The notes below the pieces were generated by a model. The model was not told the origin of the DNA, ran no database searches, and saw only the letters and a list, made by a program, of their open reading frames with translations. From the NCBI GenBank assembly GCA_015143295.1, contig CM026562.1:12366041-12430040 (forward strand): 64,000 nt of DNA, written 5' to 3'. Positions 1 to 11,205 of this stretch are shown here, in pieces. This DNA is from Tetracentron sinense. Lineage: Eukaryota > Streptophyta > Magnoliopsida > Trochodendrales > Trochodendraceae. Every line of letters starts with the position of its first letter. Positions within the stretch are counted from its first letter, which is position 1. A program made the position numbers and the translations under genes.

Positions 1-123
1 TAGAGGTGGTCTAGTGGTGGACTGTCATTCTCCTAGGCTTGTTGCAAAAACATTGTTTGCCGTAATAAACTCGATTACTCAGATTGTTTAGATCTATTTA
101 GAGTATTAGGCTCTGATACCAAT
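1..123 (-). mobile_element. Copia-1 element X: primer-binding site and start of internal leader (runs off left edge)
   Basis: The reverse complement of 110-121 is TGGTATCAGAGC, the plant retroelement primer-binding site for initiator methionine tRNA. It sits two bases inside the CA end of the LTR at 124. On the minus strand the order is LTR, PBS, leader, so the element body lies left of the window. The remaining ~110 bases are AT-rich leader without coding signal. The PBS fixes the orientation of the adjoining LTR. Confidence 0.85.
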
Positions 124-783
124 TGTTGGCCAGGTAATGACCCTAAAGAGGGGTGAATAGGGTCTATGACAACTTTTTAAAAAATTGAACTACAAATTCA
201 AAAGTTCGGAATAAAATTAAATATGCAACAAGCTGAACTATAGAATATTTAAAGGAAAGAGAGAAGAGATAAGGAGAATGCAAACTCAAGATTTGTTTAT
301 GACGTTCAGCAATCCAGCCTACTCCCCGCCTCAGCTTCCAGCTAGAGGATTCCCCACGATTCCTTAATCGCACTAGCTCCTTTACAGGTGGAGTCCAAAC
401 CTTTACAATCTCTCTTACAGGTTGAGATATTACCTTACAAGCTCTCCTTTAGGCCGAGCTAAAACCTCTCAAGAGCACAACCCTCTCTTGAAATAACTGA
501 AGCAATAGCTTCAGTGCAAGAATCCTGGATTCTGGACTACTTTCAATAAATGAGTTTTTGGATTAAAAATCCGAAGAGAAAGCTCCTTAAATGAGCTGAA
601 TAAGAGTGAAATACAAACTCTAATTAAGTCTCTCAAAGTAGGTAGGAGTCAAGTAATCTCAAGAGAGAATTTTTTTGGGGATTTTCTAAGTATGAGAGTA
701 AGTGAAAATCAATAGCAGTGAATAGGTGATCAATGGGAGTTATTGCTATGATCAAGAGTTGTTATATGTTCATAAATGAACTC

Positions 784-791
784 CTTTTATA
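784..791 (-). promoter_or_regulatory. Probable TATA box of LTR A
   Basis: The minus strand reads CTATAAAAGG here. It lies about 95 bp downstream (in element orientation) of the palindrome cluster at 887-1064. It is the only good TATA match in this part of the LTR and marks the likely U3/R region. Function is inferred from position only. Confidence 0.5.
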
Positions 792-886
792 GCATTTGAT
801 CCAATAGTGCCGTTGGAGTAGCATTAAATGCTTTTAGGTCCGTTGCAAACTAGCCGTTGCAAAGATTTTTCAGTTTCAGACATGAT

Positions 887-1064
887 TTCGTCGACAAAGT
901 GGAGTTCCCACTTAAGTTCGTCCCCGAATTCAAAAGATGGAATTTTAATTTTAAAAAATCCTATTATGACTTTTTCACCGAAGTTAACCCAACCAAAGAT
1001 TTCGTCGCCGAAATCAAGAAACAGAACTGAATTTGAAAATTTCTGTAATGACTTCGTCACCGAA
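887..1064. repeat. Palindrome array TTCGTCNCCGAA in LTR A U3
   Basis: At least four variants of TTCGTC-N-CCGAA occur within 180 bp (887, 917, 1001, 1053), plus half-site matches near 975 and 1083. Each is an imperfect inverted repeat of about 12 bp. The array sits just upstream of the LTR TATA box in element orientation, as expected of a U3 enhancer. Comparable arrays with different core sequences are in the other LTR families of this window. Confidence 0.65.
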
Positions 1065-1626
1065 TTCAATCTACCCAGAGAATTCGTGGGAATTCAGAGT
1101 AAAAATTCTGAATTCAGTCTTGGATCACACTGAAGGGATGTGATTGATTTCCTAGGTTAATTAGCTATACTCTTATCATAATTTTATGATTAATTAGAAG
1201 TTTGGAGTGATCTTCAAAAATGTCCTAGGCTCCTATGGTCAATCTATGATTCTTGAGCTTTTCAACTTACTATCCTTTTGAGGACATTTTACATAAGTCC
1301 TATACATTCTAAGAATAAAAAGTAAATACATTTAAAAATGATGAGAGATGATCTTGGCTTGACTTGGATCTTGTGATTTTGCCTTTTGTCTTCAATGGAC
1401 TTGACAAGGACTAAGGTCTTATCTTGGATCTTCATCTTGTATTCTGTGAGTTGAACTTCCTCTTGGGTAATTTCCATCATTTTTCATGATTGGAGTGCTA
1501 TCAACTTATGTAATCTGAAATGTTCACGCACGTAAATGATTTTATTAGTACCAAATATTTCATTATATTATTATGTTATTATCAAAATTAATAGGTGTAC
1601 TTATGGTTGTAACCCTGAGGCTAACA

Positions 1627-1965
1627 ATATATAGTAGACTTCTTCCTTGTAGAACTTCTCTTGGTTCAAAATTAAAACCTCCTTGTGAAGAGTATCTTAG
1701 TTTAACACTCTAAACTTATGTGTTATTAACAATCTTGACTTAAAACCTTGATCATGGAACTTCTCTTCATTCCAAAATTCAAGATTCCAGAATTCAAAAT
1801 CAATTCTTTTTTACTAATGCTCAAAACTATGAATTCTGAAATTATTACATTTATTGCTCATGTTGAGGAGGAGTTACTCTCACTTTTTATAAGACCACTT
1901 ATAGTGAGGGGGAGCTCATCCCAGGGTCATTCACATTATTATATCATCATCAAAAAGGGGGAGAT
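1627..1965 (+). mobile_element. Remnant of Copia-1 internal 3' end with polypurine tract
   Basis: This 339 bp stretch lies between two LTRs of opposite orientation. Its right end is CAAAAAGGGGGAGAT directly against the TGTTAC start of LTR B: a polypurine tract typical of SIRE-like elements, which prime plus-strand synthesis there. A short open frame (1748-2032) crosses into the LTR and is not a recognisable protein. The rest of the body of this plus-strand element is missing, probably displaced when element X inserted to the left. Confidence 0.65.
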
Positions 1966-2471
1966 TGTTACCCTCAAGGTTACAACTATAAGTACCCTTA
2001 TAAGTTTTAATGATGACACAATAATGAAATAACTCAAGTTGCACTAATATTTTCATTGAGTATGTGAAATTTCAGAAAAGAAGCCTATTAAGATCAAAGA
2101 TTCAAGATATGAAGAATTGAAGAGCTTAATTCATTTTCAAAGTCATCAAGGTCATAGTTCAAGTGCTAGAAGCCCCAAAAGCTCAAGACAGATTCTTGGA
2201 GATCCATCAAGAGTAGAGTTTCTCAAATCAAGAATGAAGATCGGTATCTAAAGTTAAAAATGTCTAGGACCTTGTAAAAAGCTCTCAAGACATTGGAAAT
2301 GGATTGCTCAAATATTACCTAGAATTACTCTAGGACACCTAGTAAAACATAAACATCTTTTTAAGGCCTTAAAATGATTAAAATAATATTAAATCCATCG
2401 CCTAAGGGTCCTAACATGTTTCCCACGTTTTTGGTCTCATAAAGATGAGTTTACTGAAAAATCTTCAGTGG

Positions 2472-2588
2472 ACTCGTCGACGAGTACAAGGGACTCGTCG
2501 ACGAGTGGGTGACAGAAAACTGAAGCAATTGCTTCTATCTCAACTCGGCGACGAATCAAGCTTGATTCTCTCCCACTCGTCAACGAGT
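2472..2588. repeat. Palindrome array ACTCGTCGACGAGT in LTR B U3
   Basis: There are two perfect 14-bp palindromes ACTCGTCGACGAGT (2472-2485, 2493-2506) and two one- or two-mismatch versions (2543-2556, 2575-2588). They lie 87-200 bp upstream of the LTR TATA box, the usual place of U3 enhancers. The core differs from that of LTR A (TTCGTCNCCGAA) although the LTRs are related. Confidence 0.75.
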
Positions 2589-2674
2589 GCCTGTGGGAAA
2601 AACCTATAACGGCTATTTTTAAACGGCTATTTCGCATTCAATGCTACTCCCAGCGGCTATATTGATTGCCCAAC

Positions 2675-2682
2675 TATAAATA
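2675..2682 (+). promoter_or_regulatory. TATA box of LTR B
   Basis: TATAAATA in the context CAACTATAAATAGATC, a strong plant TATA match. It follows the palindrome array by 87 bp and precedes a region resembling a transcribed leader. Transcription would start about 30 bp further right. Confidence 0.6.
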
Positions 2683-3339
2683 GATCAAATTAATGATCAT
2701 TTAAATAGAGATCTAACATTGTGTCATTGATTTCTTATCACTCATAAATTCCTAGCAATCAATACTCTGTTTTTCACTAAATACTTAGAATTCAAATCTC
2801 TTTTCTTTTAAGCAATCAATTTCATTCTATCTTGAGAGATTTTGAGCCTTGTATTCAAGTCTTATATAGCTCAGACCAGGAGCTTCCAATTCGGATTGAA
2901 AATCCTCAAATTTCTATTGTTCTTGAAAGCCAAGAATCAGGGATTCTTGCACCCTATTAAGGAGAAAGTCTTCTTGTATCCAAGAGAGATTCTCTCTTGA
3001 AGAGGTTAGTCCTTAGCCTGTAAAAGGATAGTCAAAGGTTCTTCTTGACCCTGTAAAAGGAGTGTAAGGCTTGCTCTTTGCCGAAAAGAAGAGTATGATT
3101 AGTGAATCGTGTGAAAAATCCTTGAAGCAGGAAAGCTAAAAGGTGGGGACGTAGGCAAGTTGCTGAACCCCGATAACATATCTGGTGTCTGGTATCTCTA
3201 TTCCTCTCTTTCCTTCTCATCTCTAATTTTCACTGGTAGTTATTGTGATAAGTTTTTAATTTCCGCGAATATCACTTAGAGTAATTTTAAATTTGCCATA
3301 AACCCTATTCACCCCCCTCTAGGGTCCACTGTTTGGGCA

Positions 3340-5249
3340 TCAGCGACATGGAGCCTTGAGTTCTTCTTCACTGGATGAGGGAGCTTGGGAGTCATTAGAA
3401 GAAGCAGAAGAGGAGGACTGAGCTGGGTCTTTATCAGAGGAGGGAAGGGAGATGATAGGAGTATCCTTGGGCTGAATCCTTTTGGAAGGTGTTTGCTTCA
3501 TTGGCCTCTTGCCTTTTGAGAGGGAAAGGGCTGAAGTAGAGGGCTAAGAGGAAGGGGCTCCAGAAGCCAAACTAAATAGGAAGTTGTTGATCTTTTTTAG
3601 TTCATCAGTGGCTCTGAGGATGATGGAGGCTGCAAGGGAGTCATGCTTAGCCATGTCGAAAAGCAGCTTCCTGTGGATTTTCAACTGAAGGCTTAAAGAT
3701 TCTGCTTGCTTCTAGATAACAGCTGTTGAAGTTCCCATCTTTATGAATTCCTCCATCTGATCTGCTCCCATTCTCTGAAGGAGAGATGTCACTAAATTAA
3801 TTCTATTTTTGATGATAGGGGTATCGATGGTGACATTCCCCAATTGAGAATCTGAAGCCTCATCTCTCTCTTTTATTTCAACTTGAACAGTAGCAAAAGA
3901 GGCTTCAAGGGAAGACATACTCTCTCTCATTTCATCTATGAAATCTACAGATGATCCTTCTAGATAAGTCAATCTGTCTCAGATCTCTGTCTACAATCCA
4001 GTGGCTTGGACCTCTTGGTTCTCTAGCTTTCTCTTACTTCAGCTTGGAAGTTCAACATTCCAGTGCTCAGAGAATCCAATTTTCCAATCATGAGGCTGAG
4101 AGCATCATCAGAATAGGAAGGTCTGAAGGGATGCTCAGGTTGAGCAGAAGAACCACCAACCTCAAAGTGAGGAGTGGAGGCTCTGAGAGGAGAAGAGGGA
4201 GGAGAGAAAGTAGTTCTGGCAGGGGATGAAGCACGAGATGGAGAATGGAAGGGCTGATCAAGAGGTGGATCAGTAGGGAGATCAGAAGTGAGAGGAGGAA
4301 TGGAAGGGGCTAGAGCAACAGATGAAGGAGGCTGTGCAGTGGAGGAGGGAGGCTGATTGCTAGAAATTTTGGGAAACCATTTCTTGAGTTCCTGATTCCA
4401 CTGATATCCAATTCTAACTAGTATAGTTGGGCTGTAGATATCATAGTGGGCAGGATGAATGACTTCAAGGGTGGAGTCAAAAGAGAGTTCAAAATGTTTG
4501 AAAATTTTGGTAAGAAGCTGTCCATAGGGAAGACAGGCATTCTTCTTGGGAACACAGTCAATCATGTTATAGAAAATCAAATAGCAAAGGTCAAAAGGTT
4601 TGGTGGTAAAAACACACCAAAGGAGAAACACATCAAAGTAAGACAAATAATTTCTACTACGTCTTTTAGGAAGAATATTGTATGAAATAATGTGATGAAT
4701 CAGTCTGGCATCCAAGGTCAGACTGTTCAGAGTTGGAAGGGTGGCTTGAGTTATTTATTAATTGGAGGAAATAAGTTTCAAGGCTTCAATTGGCTCAAAC
4801 TTAGGATGGTATGACCAATCTTTAGATGCAGGCATCTAAATACTTCCTTCTGGAATAGATAGAATGGAAGTTAGAGATTCAATGTTTAGGGTGAACTCCT
4901 TTCCACAAACATAGGAAGAGAAGGAGTCAGTGGAAGGACTGAAGTGGAGATGTGAATAGAAGAGTTTAACTAACTTTGGGTAAAGGGGTTCTCTGGATTG
5001 AAGGAGTTGGAGCCATCCTTGAGTTTTGAAGAGCTCGCAGATGTGACCTAGGCCCCACTCAGAAAGAACAGAGGAGTCTAAGATCTTACCATAGACGATG
5101 GGCCTGGAATGGATAATGTCTCTGTACTTTTTGGCAACCTTCTTGGTCTTGAAACACGAGGCAGGAGCTTCTTTAATCTCAGCAAGAGCTTTCTCTGATC
5201 TTCACTGTCTCTTAGGGCATAAGCCTTCTTCGTTCTCACCATCTCGTAT
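3340..5249 (-). pseudogene. Env-like accessory ORF of SIRE-type copia element, decayed
   Basis: The minus strand from an ATG at 5249 (MVRTKKAYALRD) encodes the plant retroelement env-like protein that follows pol in SIRE/Maximus elements. Seen: a block with RPIVYGK and LVKLFYSHL (about 5110-4870), the conserved LPYGQLLTKIFKHF (about 4530), a Pro/Ser-rich linker (about 4360-4120), a C-terminal region rich in charged residues suggesting coiled coil (about 4030-3700), and a Ser/Lys-rich tail ending in TGA at 3340-3342. Breaks: a frame change near 5195, stops near 4840 and 4760, a frame change near 4000 and a stop near 3714. The protein role is unknown; 'env-like' rests on position in the element, not on shown membrane fusion. 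No convincing signal peptide was seen. Confidence 0.7.
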
Positions 5250-5449
5250 AGGGAGTGAAAGGGAGTGGATTACAGATGAGTTTAGAGGGTTTTGAGGAGA
5301 TTTGAAGGTCTGGAAATGAAGAGAGGTGAAGAATTAGGTTTTGGAGGGAAGAGAGAAAATGGTCTGGAACAGGACGTTTTTAAAATGAAAAGGCAGAATT
5401 GGGGATTTCGGGTTTTAAAGAAAAAATTTTCTAAAAATTTTAACTATCC

Positions 5450-5655
5450 AGTCGATTACATGGATGGTCTAATCGGCTGGATTGTCCATCTAATTGATTA
5501 GAACAGTCGTGTAATCGGCTAAATAGAAGAAAAACACGGTTTTAAAAACAATTTAACCACAACATTCATTTTTACACTATCCAGTCGATTAGAGACCTTG
5601 TCTGATCAGCTGGATCCATCATCTAATCGATTAGATCACTAGGGTGATCAACTGG
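5450..5655. repeat. Palindrome array (CTAATCGATTAGA type) upstream of env-like ORF
   Basis: Inverted motifs based on YCAGTCGATTA and TCTAATCGATTAGA recur six or more times (around 5450, 5470, 5490, 5512, 5582, 5608, 5625 and 5646). They are 200-400 bp upstream of the env-like ATG on the minus strand. Between array and ATG lies CT-rich, ACC-rich sequence (5250-5400) resembling the leaders of the LTRs here. The array looks like those in LTR U3 regions but is inside the element. Confidence 0.6.
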
Positions 5656-5889
5656 ATAGAAGAAAAAACTTGAAAATTTGCAGATTTATTCAAAATCCAA
5701 TTTTCTATACAATGATCATTACATACTCAATCCAAAATATCAATTAATCATTGCAAATCAGTCATAAATAATTTTTGATCAAATAAAAGTATATTTTGAC
5801 AATTTTTATTAAATTTTACAGATTCTTAAGTTTTCACTTTTAAGATGATTTCTCTTAACTTTTAAGCTTAGATTTTGAACATTTTGAGA
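5656..5889. other. AT-rich spacer between pol and palindrome array
   Basis: This is AT-rich sequence directly downstream of the pol stop codon of the minus-strand copia. No coding, repeat or promoter signal is visible. Confidence 0.4.
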
Positions 5890-8800
5890 TTATAAAATTT
5901 CAGATAGCTTACTTAAGCCTAATTCTCTTCTCAAGGTGCTAAACCTTTCATGTTGAAGGGTTTTTGTAAATATATCAGCAAGTTGGTTGTTTGTATCTAC
6001 AAACTCCAACACAACATCCCCATTTTGTACATGATCTCTAATAAAATGATATTTGATTTCTATATGTTTAGTTTTTGAGTGTTGAATAGGATTTTTAGTC
6101 ATACAAATGACATTAGTATTGTCACATCTAATTGAAATATTTGAATAAGAAAATTTATAATCTTCCAAGAGTTGTTTCATTTAGTGATTTGGAGCACAAT
6201 AGCTTCCAGCAACTATGTATTCAGCCTCAGCTGTGGACAAGGTTACAGAATTCTGTTTCTTACTAAACCATGAAACAAGGGAACACCCTAAGAAATGATA
6301 AGTGTCACTAGTACTTTTTCTATCAATTTTACATCCGGCAAAGTCAGCATCTCAGTAACTTATTGACTCTAAAGATGTATTCTTTGGATACCAAAGTCCT
6401 AGATCTGTTGAACCTAACAAGTATCTAAGGATTCTGTTAACAGTAGTTAGGTGAGATTCTTTTGGACAAGATTGAAATCTAGCACATAAGTATACACTAA
6501 ACATTATGTCAGGTCTGCTAGCAGTTAGGTGCAATAGACTTCCAATCATGCCTCTATATTTCTTTTCATCAACACTTTTACCATTTTCATCTTTATCTAG
6601 TTTGATTGATGGATTCATAAGTGTATTCATTATTTTAGTGTTTTCCATACCAAATTTCTTAAGAAGTTCTTTAGCATATTTGCTTTGATTTATGAAGGTT
6701 CCTTGTTTAGTTTGCTTTATTTCAAGTCCAAGAAAGAATGTCAATTCTCCCATCATGCTCATTTCAAATTCTTTTTGCATAATATTAGCAAACTTATTAC
6801 ACAAGCATTCATTAATGGAACCCACACAATATCATCAACATATATTTGAACTAATAACATATCATTTGATTTTGTTTTTACAAACAAAGTTGTATCAAGT
6901 TTTCCTCTTATAAATTCATTATCAGTCAAAAATTATTTAATCTTTCATAGCGAGCTCTAGGAGCTTGTTTTAGTCCATACAAAGCTTTTGTCAATTTAAA
7001 CACATGATTAGGTAGATTATAGTTTTCAAAGCAAGGAGGTTGCTCTACATAGACTTCTTTAGAAATAAATCCATTTAGAAATACACTTTTTGCATCCATT
7101 TGGAATAGCTTAAAGTCTTTATAACTTGCAAAGGCAAGTAGCATTCTAATGGCTTCTAGTCTAGCAACCGGAGCAAAGGTTTCATCATAATCTATCCCCT
7201 CTTCTTGGTTGTAACCTTGAGCCACCAACCTAGCTTTGTTTTTAATTATATTTCTGGATTCATCCGTTTTATTTCTAAAAACCCATTTAGTATCAATAAC
7301 AGATTTATCTTTTGGTCTAGGTATACTTGGTTTCTTTCAAATTGGTTAAGTTCTTCTTGCATTGCAATACCCCAAGATTCATCTTCAATTGCTTCAAGGG
7401 CATTTTTAGGTTCAATTTGAGAAATGAAAGCTAGATTATTACATATATTTCTTCTTGTTCTAACTTTATTTTCTATGTCACCAAGAATTAGGTCTTTAGG
7501 ATGATCTTTATTTAATCTCTAAGCTTTAAGTAGTTTGATTGATTCTTCAATATCAATTTCTTCTTCATCTTCATTTTCAACAAGATTTTTAGTATTAGTT
7601 TAATTAGATTCTTGTTGTTCTTTTTCTTAATTAGTTAATTCAAGATTAGATATCTCTTTAAAAAAAAATTCAACATTAGTATCTTCATCATCTTCAATTG
7701 GTTTAGTCTTTTCAAATGGATTAGCTTCATCAAAGACTACATGTATTGATTCTTCAACATTTAAAGATTTTTTATTATAAACTTTATAAGCTTTGATATC
7801 ATTAGAGTAACCTAGGAAGATTCCTTCATTAGCTTTAGGATCAAATTTCTTGAAATGATGTTTGTCATTTAGAATAAAACATTTACATCCAAATACTTTA
7901 AAGTAACCAATATTAGGGCATCTTCCTTTCCATAGTTCATAAGGGGATTTATTAATTTGTTCTTTATTATTACCCTATTAATAACATAACAAGAGGTATT
8001 GATGGTTTCAGCCCAAAAATAATTAGGAAGTTTATGCTCATTAAGCATTGTTCTAGCCATCTCTTGAAGAGATCTATTAATCCTTTCAATAACTCCATTT
8101 TGTTGTGGAGTTCTTGGAGCTGAGAAGTTATGGTTAAAACCATTTTCTTCACAATAAAGCTCAAGCTCCTTATTTTTGAATTCACCACCTCTATCACTTC
8201 TTATGTTATTGATAGTATATCCTTTTTCATTTTACATTCTATTACAGAATTTTTTAAATAGATTAGGTGCTTCACTTTTGTGTGATAAAAACAATACCCA
8301 TGTATATCTAGAAAAATCATCACCAATCACAAAGGTATATGATTTATCACCTAGGCTAACTACTTCATTGGGTCCAAATAAGTCCATATGAAGAAGTTCT
8401 AAGGGCATAGAGGTTGAGATAAATTTCTTATTCTTGAATGAAGATTTTTATTTGTTTTCCAAGTTGGCATGCATCACATATTTTATCTTTGATAAAAATG
8501 GTCTTTGGGAGACCCTTTACTAAGTCATTTTTAGATAGTTTAGAAAGCAATTTCATACTAGCATGACCTAAAAGTCTAGGCCACAGCCAGCTAGCTTCAC
8601 TAACAACAGATAAAAACATCATGTTTTGAGCAGTTAAATCATCAAATTCAAGAGTATAAACATTCTGATTTCTATGTGCAATAAACAAGGTATTAACATT
8701 ATCCTTACCATTAATCATGCAAGGATTTGATTTAAAACAAACATTTAAACCTTTATCACAAAGTTGGATTATACTAATTAGATTATGTTTAAGTTCTTGA

Positions 8801-9340
8801 ACTAGGAAAACATTTTCAATTAGAGTAGAAGAATTCTTACCAACATTTCCGATGTCGATGATCTTCCCCTTTGTGTTGTCCCCGAAGGTCACATGCCCTC
8901 CATCTTTAGGAGAGAGAAGTTCAAGTAACTTTCTTTGGTACCCAAATCATCTTGGGTCCTCCATAGTTAGTTTTGGGAGGGGAAGTTCCTTTTGGAACCC
9001 AAATTTGTTTAACTACAACCTTTTTATTAAAATTATAAAAAGCAGTTGAAGGTGTAGTTGAACTACTAGGGGGTTTTGAAAAGAATTTTTGATAGTCTTT
9101 TTGTTTTGACAAAGGGTTATACCCCAAACCAGCTTTTCCAAAAATACAAGTTTGTTGTCCCAAAATTCTAACTAAATTATTTTCTCCAGTTGAAAGTTTA
9201 AAAGCAATTTCAGTTAAGTCCTTAATCTTTGCCTCATTCTCATCATAATTGAAAGTGTGAATTGGAGATGATTTTTCTCTTTCTTTCATCTTCATTTCTT
9301 TAATTTCCTTTTGAAGGTTTTCTTGTGATGTGAGAAGCAA
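5890..9340 (-). pseudogene. Copia-1 (SIRE-like) pol polyprotein, degraded
   Basis: Reading right to left: a gag-pol linker with repeated IWVPK motifs (9340-8921); GAG-pre-integrase with LLGHAS and CDACQLGKQ (8892-8428); integrase core with LHMDLFGPN, IRSDRGGEFKN and TPQQNGVIER, i.e. the D, D and E of the DDE site (about 8400-7870); reverse transcriptase with FAPVARLEAIRML, MDAKSVFLNG and LYGLKQAPR (7228-6926) and a YVDD box near 6840; RNase H with an SKTKHIEIKYHFIRD block (6180-5890). Several frameshifts and stops split it. The protease active site (DSG) expected between the IWVPK linker and the GGHVTFGDN block is absent, so it has an internal deletion at about 8910-8920. Domain order IN-RT-RH proves Ty1/copia. 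Confidence 0.9.
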
Positions 9341-9429
9341 GAGATTTTTTTTTTAAAGAGATTTATTTTTAGAAACGATTTTTCTAAATTCAGCATATAA
9401 TTTATCAAAAGCATCTCTTATTTCTTTAT

Positions 9430-9755
9430 AGGAAAGAGTCATTGGAGGAAGAAGTTACCTCACCATTTTTAAGTGCCATGAGGCATAGGTTGGTTGTTTC
9501 TTCATCACTTGATGCTTCAGACTTGCTGTCTTCTGAATCATCCCAAGTGGCCTTTATGGCTCTCTTCTTGTATTTCTTGCTCTTGGCAAGTTGAGGACAC
9601 TCCGATCAAATATGGCCTGGTTTCTTGCATTCAAAGCAGGTGATCGGATCCTTCTTGCTTGATTCCCCCTTAGCTATCTCTTTGGAGAATTCCTTTTTGA
9701 ATGGCCTCTTCTTCAAGTTCTTCTTGTGTTTTAGAAATTTTTTGAACTTCCTGGC
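9430..9755 (-). pseudogene. Copia-1 gag, C-terminal part with zinc knuckle
   Basis: The minus strand has a basic region (KKFLKHKKNLKKRPFKKEF), then CFECKKPGHI followed by a stop and SECPQ: a CCHC zinc knuckle (nucleic-acid binding in Gag) interrupted by a nonsense codon. An acidic tail follows. The N-terminal part continues at 11981; the two are separated by a solo LTR. The CTGGC at 9751-9755 is one copy of that insertion's target duplication. Confidence 0.85.
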
Positions 9756-9966
9756 TGTAGAGCCCCGGACTTTTCCATGCTTAATACATAGCACTTTTGT
9801 AGCCAATTTGCCTTTAAAGTAGTACAATTAATAAATAAGGAAGAAATTGAAAATTCTGAAATGTCAAAAATGTGCCTTTTTGAAGTCAAACCCAACGCAA
9901 GTTGAATCGTCGAAATCCGACGAGCGAGTCAAAAGATATGGCCAAAACAGTTTAGACCTACAGGCA

Positions 9967-10157
9967 ACCGATCGCTCGGTCCATAGAGCGATCGATCGGT
10001 CCAAAACCGATCGATCAGAGGCTATCGACTGGTCGAACATTTTGTATGGGGAAATTTTCCAGAGAGTAGATTTGTGGCCGATCGCTCGGTTAGGAAACCG
10101 ATCGATCGGTAGGCAACCGATCGCTCGGTATCAACCACCGATTGATCGGTGTATCGC
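9967..10157. repeat. Palindrome array ACCGATCGATCGGT in solo LTR U3
   Basis: Variants of ACCGATCGATCGGT and ACCGATCGCTCGGT occur at 9967, 9987, 10006, 10079, 10097, 10116 and 10137. They begin about 210 bp from the LTR start. A conserved block with an inverted repeat TCGTCG/CGACGA (9885-9948) precedes them. Gypsy-1 LTRs at 27707, 42226 and 52141 have the same array type. Confidence 0.75.
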
Positions 10158-11062
10158 GTTTTGCAGAAATTTTAGTAAGGGTGTTTCTGTCTTTTGGCGT
10201 TTCACTCTTGCCTTAAGAGTCTTGCCCGAGCCTTTAGGGCTCATTTACAACACTTGAGAGATTTAAGAGATAGGAGAGAAGAGGAAAGGGGTTTTCCAAA
10301 ACCTAGGTTTTCATTTGGGGAGAAATCAAAGGGGTTAAGACCCTAGATCAACCCCAAGCCCATTTTCTTCAAGATCAAGGCTCAAGCATTCGAGGAGCTC
10401 GTGATCCAAGCTAGGGCAGCAGCTACACGGTCGTTTCTGGAAGGGGTTTCTTCCTCATTTCTTCAAGGTCGGTACTTCTTGCTACCCTCCTAGTTATAGT
10501 TCCTTCTTTTCTTTTATTTCTCTTTGTTTTCTTTCATTTACACATGTGCTATGAGATGGATGGGTGTGAATGGTGAATGGAGACGAAATGGGCGATTGGA
10601 TGCCGTATGTATGGTTGTGATGAATGAAATGGGGAGGGCATTGTGCAAATAATAAACATACAAGTGTGATGTGAGTATAACCCACCTAGAAAAGCATGAC
10701 CTAGGTTAAGAAAATAATGAACACACCCTATGTTTGATGAAACGCCAAGGTGAATAAAATGAGTGATAAATTAAGGGAATACATGCTTAATTATTCATGA
10801 AATTGTTAGGGCTTATGATAGTGTGTTTCTTACATTTCTTAAAATGTGTAAATTATTACTTGCTTAAATTGTGATATGCTATGCTTTATGAATTACCCAA
10901 ATTGTCATATTTAATTCCAAATGCAAGTATGCACACGATCTCACGAGCACTCATGCATGATATGGGTTATCAACGTTTTTCAAGAATGGGATTTAGAGGT
11001 GGGACATATCCTACGATATGTTTTACCTTGCTTTTCACAAGAAAACAAGAACAAACATTTCA

Positions 11063-11205
11063 CCAGGGGTCTCCCCTCACTCACAAGTGCATAGCATAAA
11101 GAAGGGCCTCCCTTCCCTCGCAAGTACATACATATCATGAGGAAGGGTCTCCATTCCCTCTCGAGTGCATTGCATAAAGAAGGGTCTCCCTTCCCTCTCA
11201 AGGCA
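11063..11205 (+). repeat. Tandem hairpin repeats in solo LTR leader
   Basis: There are four ~40-bp units, each with a short stem-loop: AGGGG-TCT-CCCCT in the first, AAGGG-CCT-CCCTT or AAGGG-TCT-CCCTT in others, and one imperfect unit (GGAAGGGTCTCCATTCC). The change AAGGG/CCCTT to AGGGG/CCCCT is compensatory. Gypsy-2 LTRs carry the same hairpin in 72-bp units. Confidence 0.6.

Larger units (their letters stand above)
124..1626 (-). mobile_element. LTR A, 5' LTR of a SIRE-like Ty1/copia element (Copia-1)
   Basis: On the minus strand this segment starts TGTTAG (at 1626) and ends CCAACA (at 124), followed by the tRNA primer site, so it is a 5' LTR of about 1.5 kb. Near its 3' end it has the CTATTCACCCC text common to SIRE/Maximus-type copia LTRs. 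It matches LTR B (1966-3339) at both ends (TGTTA-CCTCA-GGTTACAAC start; CTATTCACCCC end) but is diverged internally, so A and B are different copies of one superfamily. It contains a palindrome cluster (887-1064) and a TATA box. The ORFs inside it have no recognisable product. Confidence 0.8.
1966..3339 (+). mobile_element. LTR B, 3' LTR of a plus-strand Copia-1 element
   Basis: It begins TGTTACCCTC immediately after a polypurine tract and ends near CTAGGGTCC...GGGCA at 3339, about 1.37 kb. Its start matches that of LTR A, and the CTATTCACCCCCC text near its end is the SIRE-like signature. It carries a palindrome array (2472-2588), a TATA box 90 bp downstream and a CT-rich leader. The right end abuts the stop codon of a minus-strand env-like ORF at 3340. 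The exact last base is uncertain by a few bases, because 3336-3347 also looks like a decayed primer site. Confidence 0.75.

Noticed and set aside
124-3339. LTR A and LTR B as the two LTRs of one element
   Set aside because: They are in opposite orientation and diverged, with a PBS on one outside and a polypurine tract inside; they belong to different insertions.
3336-3347. GGGCATCAGCGAC as a primer-binding site after LTR B
   Set aside because: Only about 9 of 13 bases fit, the LTR has a clear polypurine tract on its left, and the sequence to the right is the end of a minus-strand ORF; LTR B is best read as a 3' LTR.
4023-4715. Env-like ORF as a host gene with a Pro/Ser-rich linker
   Set aside because: Position after copia pol on the same strand and the LPYG...LTKIF block mark it as the SIRE-type accessory ORF; it is also broken.
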